A DNA stretch of 64,000 nucleotides, from the NCBI RefSeq assembly GCF_003576645.1, contig NC_044930.1, positions 16,368,870-16,432,869 of the forward strand, in the 5' to 3' direction. The translations under genes and the position numbers were made by a program. Source of the stretch: Ipomoea triloba (lineage: Eukaryota > Streptophyta > Magnoliopsida > Solanales > Convolvulaceae). Numbering within the stretch: position 1 is the first letter of the stretch; each line of letters begins with the position of its first letter. Shown here one piece after another: positions 53,653 through 64,000 of the stretch. The notes under the pieces are model-generated. The model searched no databases. It was not told where the DNA came from and worked only from the letters and a program-made list of their open reading frames with translations.

Positions 53653-54115
53653 GTGGGCTCGTGCAGCCCCGGGGACTCTGATGACCCATCAGAGTTCGTG
53701 TTTCCTATCTTAGACTATGACGACTATGTACAGTACCTATCAGATGGTGACCCGTTTGCTCCCGGCTATGCTCCAGACCCTCGAGTTCTGGCTTGTACTC
53801 CTGACCCCATTCCCACTCCTGTCTCACCAGTGGTACCTATTTGGTCTCCTGCCCCCGTTAATCCGTGGTGTCCTATAGATGTCAATTCAGGCGAGCTATG
53901 GGTTTTATCCCATGGAGGTTTTACCTGAGAGTGACCCCCTTGAGTTTGTCGTTCACTACCCCTATCCGTGGGACCCTAGTCCTCCGGAATATCATGAGGA
54001 GTGGATGATGTACATCAACACTTGCAACTTCCTGGACCACCTTACCTGGTTCGAGGGTGAGTGGCACCTCGTTTGGGGCACGTATACTGGCCCGGTGTAC
54101 CACTCGTTAGACTAG
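53653..54115 (+). pseudogene. Reading frame inside the Tekay LTR (Pro/Asp-rich), frameshifted
   Basis: Two overlapping frames, 53653-53928 and 53879-54115. The first is Asp/Pro-rich (FPILDYDDYVQYLSDGDPF, then PTPVSPVVPIWSPAPVNPW); the second continues in the same style (YPYPWDPSPPEYHEEWMMYI, WFEGEWHLVWG). They join if a single frameshift lies near 53880-53925. A biased, aromatic and acidic frame in this part of an LTR is unlikely by chance, but no family was recognised. It lies downstream of the tandem array and about 330 bp before the LTR end. Confidence 0.45.
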
Positions 54116-54449
54116 ATAGTGCCTCGGGTGGAAAGTCAAGTCTGGCCTTTTTGTGTATATATCTTTTGTAGCCATGCTAGTTCTAAGATGGCTAGTAAGG
54201 TCGGGTTTAGCTCAAACTCTTTTAATGGGCTGTAAGAAAAACTATGGTACATGTTAGTAGCTAGTTTAGCTACTCTTTTGCTGATGCTACATATATATAT
54301 AAAGTTATGATGGTTATGATGATATGGTACAGTTTCTTTATCTTTAGCCTGTGCATCTAGAGTGGACTCTTTCTGTATTTGATTGGGTTCAGTCTAGGTG
54401 TGGCGGTAACTACTTCGGATGAACGGTATAGCCGAGCTGGGGTGTTACA

Positions 54450-54929
54450 AGTGGTATCAGAGCCCTGTTTCGAGTCAGAATCCTAAGTCAAACTTTTTCG
54501 AGTCAGCTCTAGTTTCGAGTTAACCAAGTTTCGAAGTCAGCTTAGGTTCGTTAAGACCAAACTAAGTCATTGTTACAGCTTGATGAGTACAAGTTTCGGA
54601 GCGGAGCTGGAATGGAGGCCGAGTGGCATAAGAAGGGGGTATTTCACTTTTACTCTACATAATCTCATGATTTTGGTCGTCGAACAGTATGATCAATATT
54701 TGTGTTTTCCTGCATGTGTTTGCTTAAGCTTTTGTGAGAGAGCTTGCTAGCGTAATGCGTTAGTTATCATTATGCTATGTTTGAAACCATTGCTTAGAGG
54801 GTAGGAAAAAGTGAATGTTAGGAAGGTTCGTATAGGACTTGAGTAGATGCTATATTGTTTGCCTAACTAACTAATTCCGTAAGAACTTTTATACTTCGGG
54901 TATTAATTTGGAATTATCGTCCAGCAAAT
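54450..54929 (+). other. 5' leader of the Tekay/Del-like element
   Basis: About 480 bp between the LTR and the gag ATG, with repeated GAGTCA and TTTCGAGT words just after the PBS. No coding signal. Confidence 0.6.
54452..54468 (+). promoter_or_regulatory. Primer-binding site, initiator tRNA-Met
   Basis: TGGTATCAGAGCCCTG two bases after the LTR end. Complementary to the 3' end of initiator tRNA-Met. Confidence 0.92.
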
Positions 54930-57751
54930 ATGCCGCCGAGACGAAATGCGCCTGCGGGTAACGACGATAATATCTCTGCAATAGATCGTATGGCTCAAGC
55001 AATGGAGAGAATGGCTGAGTTTATGCTAGCTCAGCAAGGCCAGAACCAAAACCAGGGACAGCCACGGGTGGATTTTGCTAAGGCAATAGCAAACCGACAA
55101 CCACCGTACTACGTAGGAGAAAAAGATCCGGTGATTTTGAAGGAGTAGATCCGAACGTCCGACAAGTTGCTTAACGCAGTGAATTGTCCTGCGAATCAAC
55201 GAGTACCTTCTGCAGTCTATTACCTGATGAAAGCCGCAGACAATTGGTGGGCGATAGTAGGACCTAATCTCCTGCAAGACCCAGCGTTTGGTTGGGAGGA
55301 ATTCAAGGTGGAATTGAGGGAACAATTCTACACTGAGCGTATTAAAGGGATTAAATGCGAAGAGTTCCTACGACTAAAGTAGAAGGGAGCAACTATCCAG
55401 GAATATCATGACCAATACGTGGAGCTGATGCGTTTCGCTCAAGAGATCGTACCTGATGAGGCAAGTAAGACAAGAAGGTTCGTCCGGGGATTGGACTGGA
55501 GCATAAGAGGAATGATCGCACCATTCATGTGCACTACTTTGAAAGAGGCGTATGATAGAGCCTCGGATCATTATCAAGTGTACTTGGACCAACAGGAGGT
55601 CTACGGCCAAAGTAAGAGGAAAGCTAATGACAAGTCACGGAAGTTCCCGTCAGGAAACAAGAAGGCCAACCAAGGCAGCTTCAATCCAATACGAGGAAGA
55701 GAAGGAGTCAATCAGGGGAACCGTCCTGCTTGCCCAAGATGTGGAAGGAATCATCCCGGAGAAAACTGTCAAGGAATAAAGTTTAGGTGCTTCAAGTGTG
55801 GTCTCCTTGGGCACAAGTCCTTTCAGTGCCAAAGACAGGTAGATATTCCCCAAAAGCCTCTACAGAATGTGAATCAAGGAAGGAGATTCAATGGGAATGC
55901 CGGCCAGAAGCCCGTAGGGGCAGAAGACAAGAGGACCAACTCCCAGTCTATGAATTTGGGAAGACCAACGAACACCACGTTTGGTTCCAACCACAAGGGA
56001 AAGCAAGTGATGGGATTAAGCAGCGGAGAGAAGCAAGGCAGGATTTACGTCATCAATAGCGCTCAGGCTTAGGCTAGCGACGCCGTAACTGGTACATTCC
56101 CCATAAACTCAGTACTTGGATTAGTCCTATTTGATACAGGGGCTACCAATTCATTTATATCCTCTGCGTTCGCTGATAAACTAAAGTTAAGGCCTACCGC
56201 TAAGTTAGATTTAAATGTCACAACGGCTTCGGGACTAGTAATATCCTGTAAGGATGGTTATGACGACGTTGCTATAGAAATAGCGGGATTTAACTGTCCC
56301 AGAAACCTCATTCGTTTTGAACTTGAAGGCATCGATGTAGTACTCGGGATGGATTGATTGGATAAGTACAAAGCTCGGATCGTGTGTAATGAGCGAAAAA
56401 CTGTCCTGCAAGGACCAAAGGGAAGGAGAATATCTTACCGAGGAATTGGCAAGTAACTCGAGACAAGGTTGTTGACGATGCAGAAATTAAAGAAGTACGT
56501 TCACCAGGGATGCGAAGTGTATCTCTGCTTGTTGCAAGATGCCGAAGTAGAAGAACTCGAGATTGACCGAATTCCAATTGTACGCGAATTTCCTAACGTA
56601 TTCCCCGATGATCTCACGGAAATGCCACCGGAAAGGGAAGTGGAATTCAACATCGATCTCGTACCAGGGACCTCGCTTATCTCGAAAGCGCCTTATCGGA
56701 TGGCACCCAAAGAGATGGAGGAGCTGAAAGCACAATTGGTGGACTTGTTGGAAAAAGGATTTATTAGGCCAAGCGTATCGCCTTGGGGCGCACCGGTACT
56801 ATTCGTTAAGGAGAAGGATGGGAGTCTTAGACTATGCATTGATTATAGGGAACTCAATCGAGTCACAGTAAAGAACAAGTACCCATTGCCCAGGATCGAT
56901 GACCTATTTGATCAGTTGAAAGGAGCAGGCGTATTCTCGAAGATTGACTTACGATCAGAGTATCATCAAGTGCGAGTAGCGAAAGAGGATGTGCCTAAAA
57001 CGGCATTTCGAACGAGATATGGGCACTATGAATTCACGGTCATGCCATTCGGAGTGACTAACGCCCCAGGAACCTTTATGGATTTGATGAACCAAATTTT
57101 CCTTCCGTACTTGGATAAATTCGTCGTCGCTTTCATAGATGACATCTTAGTCTACTCTAAGACACCGGAGGAACACGAGGAACATCTCAGGACAGTGTTA
57201 CAGACATTGAGGGAAAAGAAACTTTTCGCAAAGCTTTCAAAGTGCGAATTTTGGAAGAGAGAAGTCGCATTTCTTCGACACGTAATCACCAAGGAAGGAA
57301 TAATGGTAGATCCAGCCAAGATACGAGCTGTAATTGAATGGGAAGTGCCCAAATCAGTTACGGAAGTCCGCAGTTTCTTAGGTTTGGCGGGTTATTACCG
57401 AAGGTTTGTTCAGGACTTCTCAAAGATAGCAAGACCACTGACGAAGTTGCTCAAAAAGACAACCAAGTATAGTTGGAACAAAGAATACGAGCAGGCATTC
57501 CAGGAACTTAAGAAGAGGTTGACAACTGCTCCAGTGCTAACTCTACCTGTTGGAACGGAAGGTTATGAGTTGTACACTGATGCGTCTCACAAAGGACTAG
57601 GATGCGTCCTAATGCAAGATGGAAGGGTAATAGCGTATGCTTCTCGACAATTATAACCTCATGAAGCTAACTACCCGACACATGACTTAGAACTGGCAGC
57701 AGTGGTATTCGCTCTCAAAATTTGGCGACGCTACCTCTATGGAGTTGATGT
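54930..57751 (+). pseudogene. Tekay/Del-like gag-pol: gag, protease, RT, start of RNase H
   Basis: One frame from ATG 54930, interrupted by stops. Gag MPPRRNAPAGNDD, capsid block WWAIVGPNLL...W-EEFKVELREQFY, and a CxxCxxxHxxxxC-type knuckle CFKCGLLGHKSFQC (about 55788-55830). Protease LFDTGATNSFIS (about 56130) and VLGMD. RT from [16 protein letters not shown], with [44 protein letters not shown] and the catalytic FIDDILVYS (about 57130). RNase [16 protein letters not shown], ending at YGVDV (57750). Stops at 55146, near 55380, 56070, 56355 and 56454 and at 57654; most are one C-to-T or G-to-A step from a sense codon. Integrase is lost because another element begins at 57752. Confidence 0.9.
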
Positions 57752-59071
57752 TGTGTGTATAGTGGTGAGGGTGAATGTGGTATGGAAGTGGTAAAACGAA
57801 GAGTCAAGACTCCCTGAGTGTCGTGTCTATCAAGGATGGCGAATGGGAACCAAATTTATGTTGGCATTTAAAAGGTTGATAGGTAAGAGTTACAAGAATC
57901 AAAGAGAGAGGTGTTGTTCATGGTTGGTTTTGAAGGTAAAAAGGGATAGAAAATACAAAAGGTAAAACGAAGGGGTGCATGCCAAAGTTAAGCCAAAGGA
58001 TTGATTATCGTAGGTAGCTTGGGATTGGGTTTCGGGATTGATCTAGGGAGTCACGGTCTTTGTAATTGAGTGGCGTCACACTCAAACTCTCAATCCTCAT
58101 TCGGTAGAGGCATTTCATCGAACACCTAGCCTACCACTCCTCTCGGATCTCATCCTTTCGGATTAAGAGCGGAGATATAGATGAGTTGGCCTCGTGAGAG
58201 GCCGCTATCGCGCACTCTCTCACTTCCACTCGGTTTACTACCTATCCCGGCCGGAAATAGAAGCAAAGATTGAACAACATCATCCATACATTCATCAATC
58301 ATACTCCCACAATACCAAGACCATAATATCAAATTATAAGCATCAATCCATAGATCAACAAGGGCACACACACCCAACTACTCTACTCTACCATAATAAA
58401 CATAAATAGAAGCAATATAAACAATGCAAAAATATAAAAGAGTAAACTTTATATTAATAGAAGAGAAATTATACCTAAAGAGTTCTTGGATCTACATCTT
58501 CATCTTCAAATCCTAAGTCTATTCTAAGGAGGAATGCTTTCTTCCCCAAAGGGGAAGAATTTGGAAAGGGAAATCAGATCTAGAGCTATTGGGGGCTGCT
58601 AAAAACTGATCTAAAAGACCTATAAAGGGCATATATATAGCCCCCAAAATCTCTCCCTAATAATTTCCGCGCTGTGTCGCGTCCACACGGCTCACACGCG
58701 TGTGAGTGTGCGTGGGAGCGAACCAGTAAGCAACCACGCCGCTCACACGCATGTGAGCATGCGTGGTGAAGTTTGCTTCTTCTGTCTTTTTCTATGTTGT
58801 AGCTCTCGTCGATACGGTTCCATAGCCACCTGTCTCGTCTCATTTGGACATTCCTAGCTCCGGTTACGTCCATTTTACTAAAGTGTCGCCGGAATGCCCT
58901 ACGAAGTGCAAGAATTGTGTAAATTATATAAAAGCACACAAGATTAGTCCCTAGACCTATATGCAATGATATTACCCTATCTTAGCATGTTTCTAGGCCT
59001 AATGGACATCTATTATAGCATATTTTACACCTAAATGACCCCTAAAATATGGCTACTTTTGGCACTTATCA
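57752..59071 (-). repeat. 3' LTR of the reverse element
   Basis: 1320 bp. Minus-strand start TGATAAGTGCC. The plus-strand left end is TGTGTGTATAG at the junction with Tekay RNase H. It contains a GC-rich palindromic island with CACACGCGTGTG and CACACGCATGTG (58671-58770). Confidence 0.75.
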
Positions 59072-61115
59072 AATTTTCCACACTTTAACTTTGCTTGTCC
59101 TCAAGCAATTCACAATTAAACGCTAATTATTTAAGTGCCAAAGGTAGCTGGGTTACTCAATCAATTAATCGGTCTATCATCTCTAGGGTGTAACAACGGA
59201 GTGGGTGAAATAACGCACATTATCTACACAGAATGGTAACCACATGCCATACACTCTAAGAATATACAAACGAAGCAAAACCCCTATGGTCTCGTTTGGA
59301 CAATGCAACGCACACACCCTTCATTCAACCAAGCATGCAATCCAAATTAGATTCACCTCAAATTTTACAAAGGCCTTCAAGCCGAGCCCCCTAGTGGGAA
59401 CGATGTGCACACCTCAACCAATACTTTTCAACTAGACGCCAAAGCCCAACGCGTAAAATAAGTCAGGGTAGGGACATGGACCGCTCATCGCCATTGCTTG
59501 GGCAATCACTCTATTTTCTCACTTCCTAGGATAACGTCATCGGGCGACCCGACTTCACATGGAGCTCCATGCTTTTTCGAAGACAGTGCAATAGGTGCCC
59601 GAATCCTAGCGAACCGGCTCACCTCCGCTCTATTTTCTCATCTCCTAGGAGCATTTTATGTGGACAACCGACTCTAGGTATAGCTTTTGCTTTTTATGAA
59701 GACTATGGTTGAACACAACCTAGCGAGATGGCTTTCCTCAATTTTTATCTCTAGGATTGGCCTTTTGCCTTTTCTACTGTTTCTCCATACAACCCCTCAT
59801 GCTTTTTTCTTGGGATTAAGGGATTTTTCACTCTAAGCTCACTATTAAGCTCACCTTTTGCCCCATGCCCTACCAAAATTAGTTCAATTCCGGGCTTCGC
59901 TTTCACTTATCTTTCTAAAATTAAGGGGTGCACACTCCCACTTCGAGAGATCATTGACTAAGGTCTAAGAAAAATAAGAGGTGAATATCATGCAAGCATT
60001 CAAGAATTTAAAGCTCATTTGGTCAAAGAAGGGGTACTTCCCATGGATATTCAAAGAGAAAAAATTTTATTTTTGGCATATGATTAACATTCTCCCTAGA
60101 TAATGTGAACAATGACACACTCTCCAAAGATAAAACTCACCCATAAGACAAGACCAATAAATCAATCAAGCAAACAAGACATTATAAGCACAATGTGCAT
60201 CCTTTCCACACTTTAAAACAAACATCGTCCTTGATGTTGCCATGAAGATCAAGTGGAACAAAGGAGCATGGTCATTCAAAATCAATCAAACCCTTTCCAC
60301 ACTTTAGAAGTGTTTCCGGGGGTGTAGGGTATCAACAATATAGCATTATGTGTGTGCAAAATAGCATGTGTTTATCAAGTATGCAAGAAACACGTATAAC
60401 AATTTAATTTCCACACTTTAGAATTGAAAAACGAGGCATGAAAAGGTAAAAGGGATAAGAGGTTTACAACCAAGTAAGCATCCCTTCATTTCCACACTTT
60501 AAGCTTCTAACATCTCTTTTGCCTTCGTTCTCCAAGCTACATGAAACAATGTTAGCACAAGAAGACAACCAATTGACGTGCAATGGCCTGGCAGAAGTTC
60601 TTTTATTTATAATGAAAGCATAAATCCTAAAATAAGGTAAGTAATTAAATAAAAAGCAATAAGGAAGATATGTAAATCAAGATAGGAGATGATTTTTGGC
60701 ACTGCCAGACCTGGGAGACTTAGGAAAATTGGATGAAAAGAAAATAATGCACGAAAATCTGTCCAGGACCTGTCCACGTGACTCACACGAGTGGTGGTCC
60801 TCGTGCGTCAGCACTGGAAAGATTCCACGCCTGTCACCACGCGTGTGAGCAGGCGTGGTCAGCAGTGCTGATCACCTTCTTTGTCTCCTGGCTTTTGCCT
60901 TCCATGTTTGATCCAATTTAGCTCATTTGTCATGGCTTAGCACCAAAATCACCTGCATTGTTAGCTCAAGCAAGGCTATTCTAAAAAGAAAATTTACTAA
61001 TAAACGAAATGAAAGAAAGAGTAAACAAGAAATAAAGTTCTATTCTAAGGATAACATTGGGATTGCCTCCCAAGTGCGCCATGGTTTAACGTCTCCTGGC
61101 CAGACGTGGTGTGCT
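59072..61115 (-). other. 3' untranslated region of the reverse element
   Basis: On the minus strand: a hairpin TTGGGAGGCAATCCCAA (61073-61057) just after the ORF, a GC-rich palindromic block (60772-60872), four internal copies of a TAAAGTGTGGAAA word (near 60495, 60412, 60300 and 60208) and the terminal one (59077-59089), and a TTGCTTGAGGACAAGCAA hairpin (59108-59091). No protein domain; the open frame at 59244-59435 has no family signature. Confidence 0.65.
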
Positions 61116-62424
61116 CTATCCTTCGAAGCACACTGATTTTGGGACCTTACCAAGCGTCCCGTGAACTTTAGATTCAAGGTATGCCCGAAGATGGGAAACA
61201 TCCTTGAATTTGGAAACTAAGGAGACGAAAATAAAATGCAACGATAAGTAAGCTCGGGGTATTATTTCAGGATGTTCGAAGATAATATACCCCTCTTCTT
61301 CTTTCTCCTTATAGGTTCCTACCCCTGCAACCTTTTCCTTAAAGATCTCCCAATGAACACTCTCTCCACAGTCTATCTCATCTAAAGCATTTTCTCTCCA
61401 CTCTTGTTCTTTTGGATTGTCAATGGTGACAATCCTTTCCCTTCTTTCCCTTTCTCCTTCTATGATCCCTAATAACTCGATATCATCCTCACTCCCTAGA
61501 TCATCACAAAATTGTAAGGAATCACTCTCCCATGAGCAAAAAGAAGCTTTATCACAGTCATCAAAATTATCATGAAGTACAAGGGAATCATCCTCACAAA
61601 CATTATAAGAACTTTTGATAAGAGTTAGAGTGAGAGTCTTACATTGTGTGGGTTTTTCATCTTCTCACACAATTTCAATGTGATCATCGTCTTCACTCTC
61701 AATCTCTCCCCATTGTTGTGTGTTCAACTCAAGAGTCGAAACTTCTTGGAGCACCGGGGTGTCAAGTTCTGTGGATTCTTTTACACACACCTCTTCATCA
61801 TTAACCATTCTGTCCATCTCGTCATTACTTTGCGGGTTGGTTTCCATTGTTGGGTGATCTACGAATGGGTTGTTAGCTTGTGGTAGCATCCTTTTCATGA
61901 GCTCTTCCGACATTGATAGCATCTTAGCTTCAATTTCGTCCAGTGGAAGTCCTTCCTCGCGAAGAGTAGCTTCAATTTCGTCCAGTGGAAGTCCTTCCTC
62001 GCGAAGAGTGGCTTCAATTTCGTCCAGTGGAAGTCCTTCCTCGCGAAGAGTGACGAGATTCTTCTTGATTTCACTCCTAATTTCATTTCTTAAGTTGATA
62101 GTATCCTCCTTGGCCATTTGGATGAACATTTCTAATTTATCCTTCAAGATTTGGATTTCGTCATTGACCGGAGGAAGATACTCACAAGATGGTCTCTCAT
62201 ATGGTATGGATTGAGTGAAATTTTGAGCAAAGGGTGGTGTTTCGTGGAAATATTTATCATGTTGTTGAGGTGGAGGTGAATAGCTAGGATGAGTGTAAGA
62301 ATGAGAATACCTATTTCTCTCAGGATTATAATTTGATGGAGGGTTATAATGAGGTGGAGGTTTAACAATTGAAGGAATTGTGGCCTGTAATGCCGGTTCA
62401 CAACTAGGATCAATCTCCTTCATG
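61116..62424 (-). pseudogene. Gag-like ORF of the reverse element, one stop inside
   Basis: The frame runs from the join at 62424 through a Pro/Tyr-rich part (PPPHYNPPSNYNPERNR), a helical part, three copies of the 14-residue unit TLREEGLPLDEIEA (about 61920-62055), and an acidic part ending HIEIV at TGA 61665-61667. The same frame continues without another stop for about 182 codons (from EDEKPTQCKTLTL to GKVPKSVCFEG) and ends at a TAG, 61116-61118. The second half has acidic and aromatic blocks and no start codon near its beginning, so it is best read as one protein broken by a single stop. The 5' end lies beyond the n at 62425. Confidence 0.65.
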
Positions 62425-62425
62425 N

Positions 62426-64000
62426 GGTAAAACGAAGGGGTGCATGCCAAAGTTAAGCCAAAGGATTGATTATCGTAGGTAGCTTGGGATTGGGTTTCGG
62501 GATTGATCTAGGGAGTCACGGTCTTTGTATCGAGTGGCGTCACACTCAGACTCTCAATCCTCATTCGGTTGAGGCATTTTATCGAACACCTTGCCTACCA
62601 CTCCTCTCGGATCTCATCCTTTCGGATTAAGAGCGGAGATATAGATGAGTTGGGCTCGTGAGAGGCCGCTATCGCGCACTCTCTCACTTCCACTCGGTTT
62701 ACTACCTATCCCGGCCGGAAATAGAAGCAAAGATTGAACAACATCATCCATACATTCATCAATCATACTCCCACAATACCAAGACCATAATATCAAATTA
62801 TAAGCATCAATCCATAGATCAACAAGGGCACACACACCCAACTACTCTACTCTACCATAATAAACATAAATAGAAGCAATATAAACAATGCAAAAATATA
62901 AAAGAGTAAACTTTATATTAATAGAAGAGAAATTATACCTAAAGAGTTCTTGGATCTACATCTTCATCTTCAAATCCTAAGTCTATTCTAAGGAGGAATG
63001 CTTTCTTCCCCAAAGGGGAAGAATTTGGAAAGGGAAATCAGATCTAGAGCTATTGGGGGCTGCTAAAAACTGATCTAAAAGACCTATAAAGGGCATATAT
63101 ATAGCCCCCAAAATCTCTCCCTAATAATTTCCGCGCTGTGTCGCGTCCACACGGCTCACACGCGTGTGAGTGTGCGTGGGAGCGAACCAGTAAGCAACCA
63201 CGCCGCTCACACGCTGCGTGGGAGCGAACCAGTAAGCAACCACGCCGCTCACACGCATGTGAGCATGCGTGGTGAAGTTTGCTTCTTCTGTCTTTTTCTA
63301 TGTTGTAGCTCTCGTCGATACGGTTCCATAGCCACCTGTCTCGTCTCATTTGGACATTCCTAGCTCCGGTTACGTCCATTTTACTAAAGTGTCGCCGGAA
63401 TGCCCTACGAAGTGCAAGAATTGTGTAAATTATATAAAAGCACACAAGATTAGTCCCTAGACCTATATGCAATGATATTACCCTATCTTAGCATGTTTCT
63501 AGGCCTAATGGACATCTATTATAGCATATTTTACACCTAAATGACCCCTAAAATATGGCTACTTTTGGCACTTATCAAATTTTCCACACTTTAACTTTGC
63601 TTGTCCTCAAGCAATTCACAATTAAACGCTAATTATTTAAGTGCCAAAGGTAGCTGGGTTACTCAATCAATTAATCGGTCTATCATCTCTAGGGTGTAAC
63701 AACGGAGTGGGTGAAATAACGCACATTATCTACACAGAATGGTAACCACATGCCATACACTCTAAGAATATACAAACGAAGCAAAACCCCTATGGTCTCG
63801 TTTGGACAATGCAACGCACACACCCTTCATTCAACCAAGCATGCAATCCAAATTAGATTCACCTCAAATTTTACAAAGGCCTTCAAGCCGAGCCCCCTAG
63901 TGGGAACGATGTGCACACCTCAACCAATACTTTTCAACTAGACGCCAAAGCCCAACGCGTAAAATAAGTGAGGGTAGGGACATGGACCGCTCATCGCCAT
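62426..64000 (-). mobile_element. Second copy of the reverse element's 3' LTR and 3' UTR
   Basis: It begins at the join with the sequence equivalent to 57961 and follows 57961-59500 closely to the window end. LTR to 63577, then interior. Differences include scattered substitutions near 62530-62655, a 42-bp tandem duplication (63173-63256), and a C/G change near 63969. It carries the polypurine side, so it is another 3' end and not the 5' LTR of the element at 57752. Confidence 0.85.
63173..63256. repeat. 42-bp direct duplication in the LTR GC island
   Basis: Two identical units, 63173-63214 and 63215-63256; the copy at 58.7 kb has a single unit. Confidence 0.95.

Larger units (their letters stand above)
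51230..54449 (+). repeat. 5' LTR (3.2 kb) of a Tekay/Del-like Ty3/gypsy element
   Basis: It starts TGTAACCCCTC and ends GGGGTGTTACA (terminal inverted repeat TGTAAC/GTTACA), and is followed by an iMet PBS. A length above 3 kb and TGTAAC termini fit Tekay/Del chromoviruses. It inserted in copia gag; the left flank is ACTTT (51225-51229), and the right flank is not present because the element is cut at 57751. Contents: a GC-rich palindromic island (52370-52556), a 48-bp tandem array (52879-53262) and an LTR-internal reading frame (53653-54115). Confidence 0.85.
57752..62424 (-). mobile_element. Reverse-oriented, pol-less Ty3/gypsy element (3' LTR and interior)
   Basis: Minus-strand order: a gag-like ORF (62424-61116), 3' UTR (61115-59072), a TTGCTTG-AGGA-CAAGCAA hairpin and purine-rich AAAGTGTGGAAAATT tract, then the 3' LTR (59071-57752, starting TGATAAGTGCC on the minus strand). 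It inserted into the Tekay RNase H just after YGVDV; the left flank is GATGT. The 5' LTR and PBS are lost at the n at 62425. No RT or integrase is present, so it is non-autonomous. Confidence 0.8.

Noticed and set aside
54930..57656. Active Tekay/Del element
   Set aside because: Several in-frame stops in gag and protease, integrase missing, no 3' LTR.
58150..58409. Open frames in the LTR of the reverse element, repeated at 62614-62873
   Set aside because: Present in both copies only because the LTR is duplicated; they overlap on opposite strands and lack any domain.

Overview
This is nuclear DNA from a eudicot plant, judged from the AT-rich intergenic sequence, a plant LRR receptor-like gene with GT-AG introns, and nested plant LTR retrotransposons (Sirevirus and other Ty1/copia, Athila/Tat-like and Tekay/Del-like Ty3/gypsy), an L1-type LINE, CACTA and Mutator-type MITEs and tRNA-derived SINEs. 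The species was not identified. Single 'n' bases at 34297, 35402 and 62425 look like contig joins, so sequence on either side of them need not be contiguous in the genome.

Layout: 1-625, 3' end of a copia element. 660-3890, AT-rich DNA holding a solo Ty3-type LTR (1102-2629, TSD TGCAC). 3895-6330, a copia 3' end whose LTR carries SINE-like DNA that is itself split by a Sirevirus solo LTR (4409-6092). 6430-8677, a decayed LRR fragment ending at a CACTA MITE (7298-7738, TSD TAC), then an Athila-like LTR remnant. 8678-10177, an unclassified repeat. 10175-20603, a minus-strand LRR receptor-like gene with repeated exon modules. One exon is split by a copia solo LTR (11156-18134), which contains an L1-type LINE (11977-17975, 17-bp TSD). 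20785-21188, a Mutator-type MITE with a 9-bp TSD upstream of that gene. 21198-24290, AT-rich DNA with a SINE and a copia solo LTR (22992-24018).

From 24290 to 51229 there is one deeply nested locus. A minus-strand copia element (gag 51.2-50.4 kb, protease 48.6 kb, integrase 25.4-24.3 kb) was split by an Athila-like gag-protease element (25441-48423, TSD CTACT). The 3' LTR of that element was in turn split by a young, full-length 15.1-kb Sirevirus (32310-47440, TSD CACAG). A large foldback element (48660-50405) lies in the same copia. From 51230 a Tekay/Del-like gypsy with a 3.2-kb LTR runs to 57751, where a reverse-oriented, pol-less Ty3-type element interrupts it. A second, non-identical copy of that element's 3' end follows the join at 62425.

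The most interesting object is the Sirevirus. Its pol ORF is open, and a 1205-codon accessory ORF plus a small ORF sit between pol and the 3' LTR, each with a good TATA box just upstream. A short motif, TCGAGAG(GT), recurs through its LTR U3, gag-pol, spacer and accessory ORF. In coding DNA it is read in all three frames, so it looks kept at the DNA or RNA level rather than for protein. Two short hairpins with identical or covarying stems are shared by two divergent pol-less Ty3 elements. No intact ordinary host gene is seen. The LRR gene is the only host-type gene and it is disrupted.
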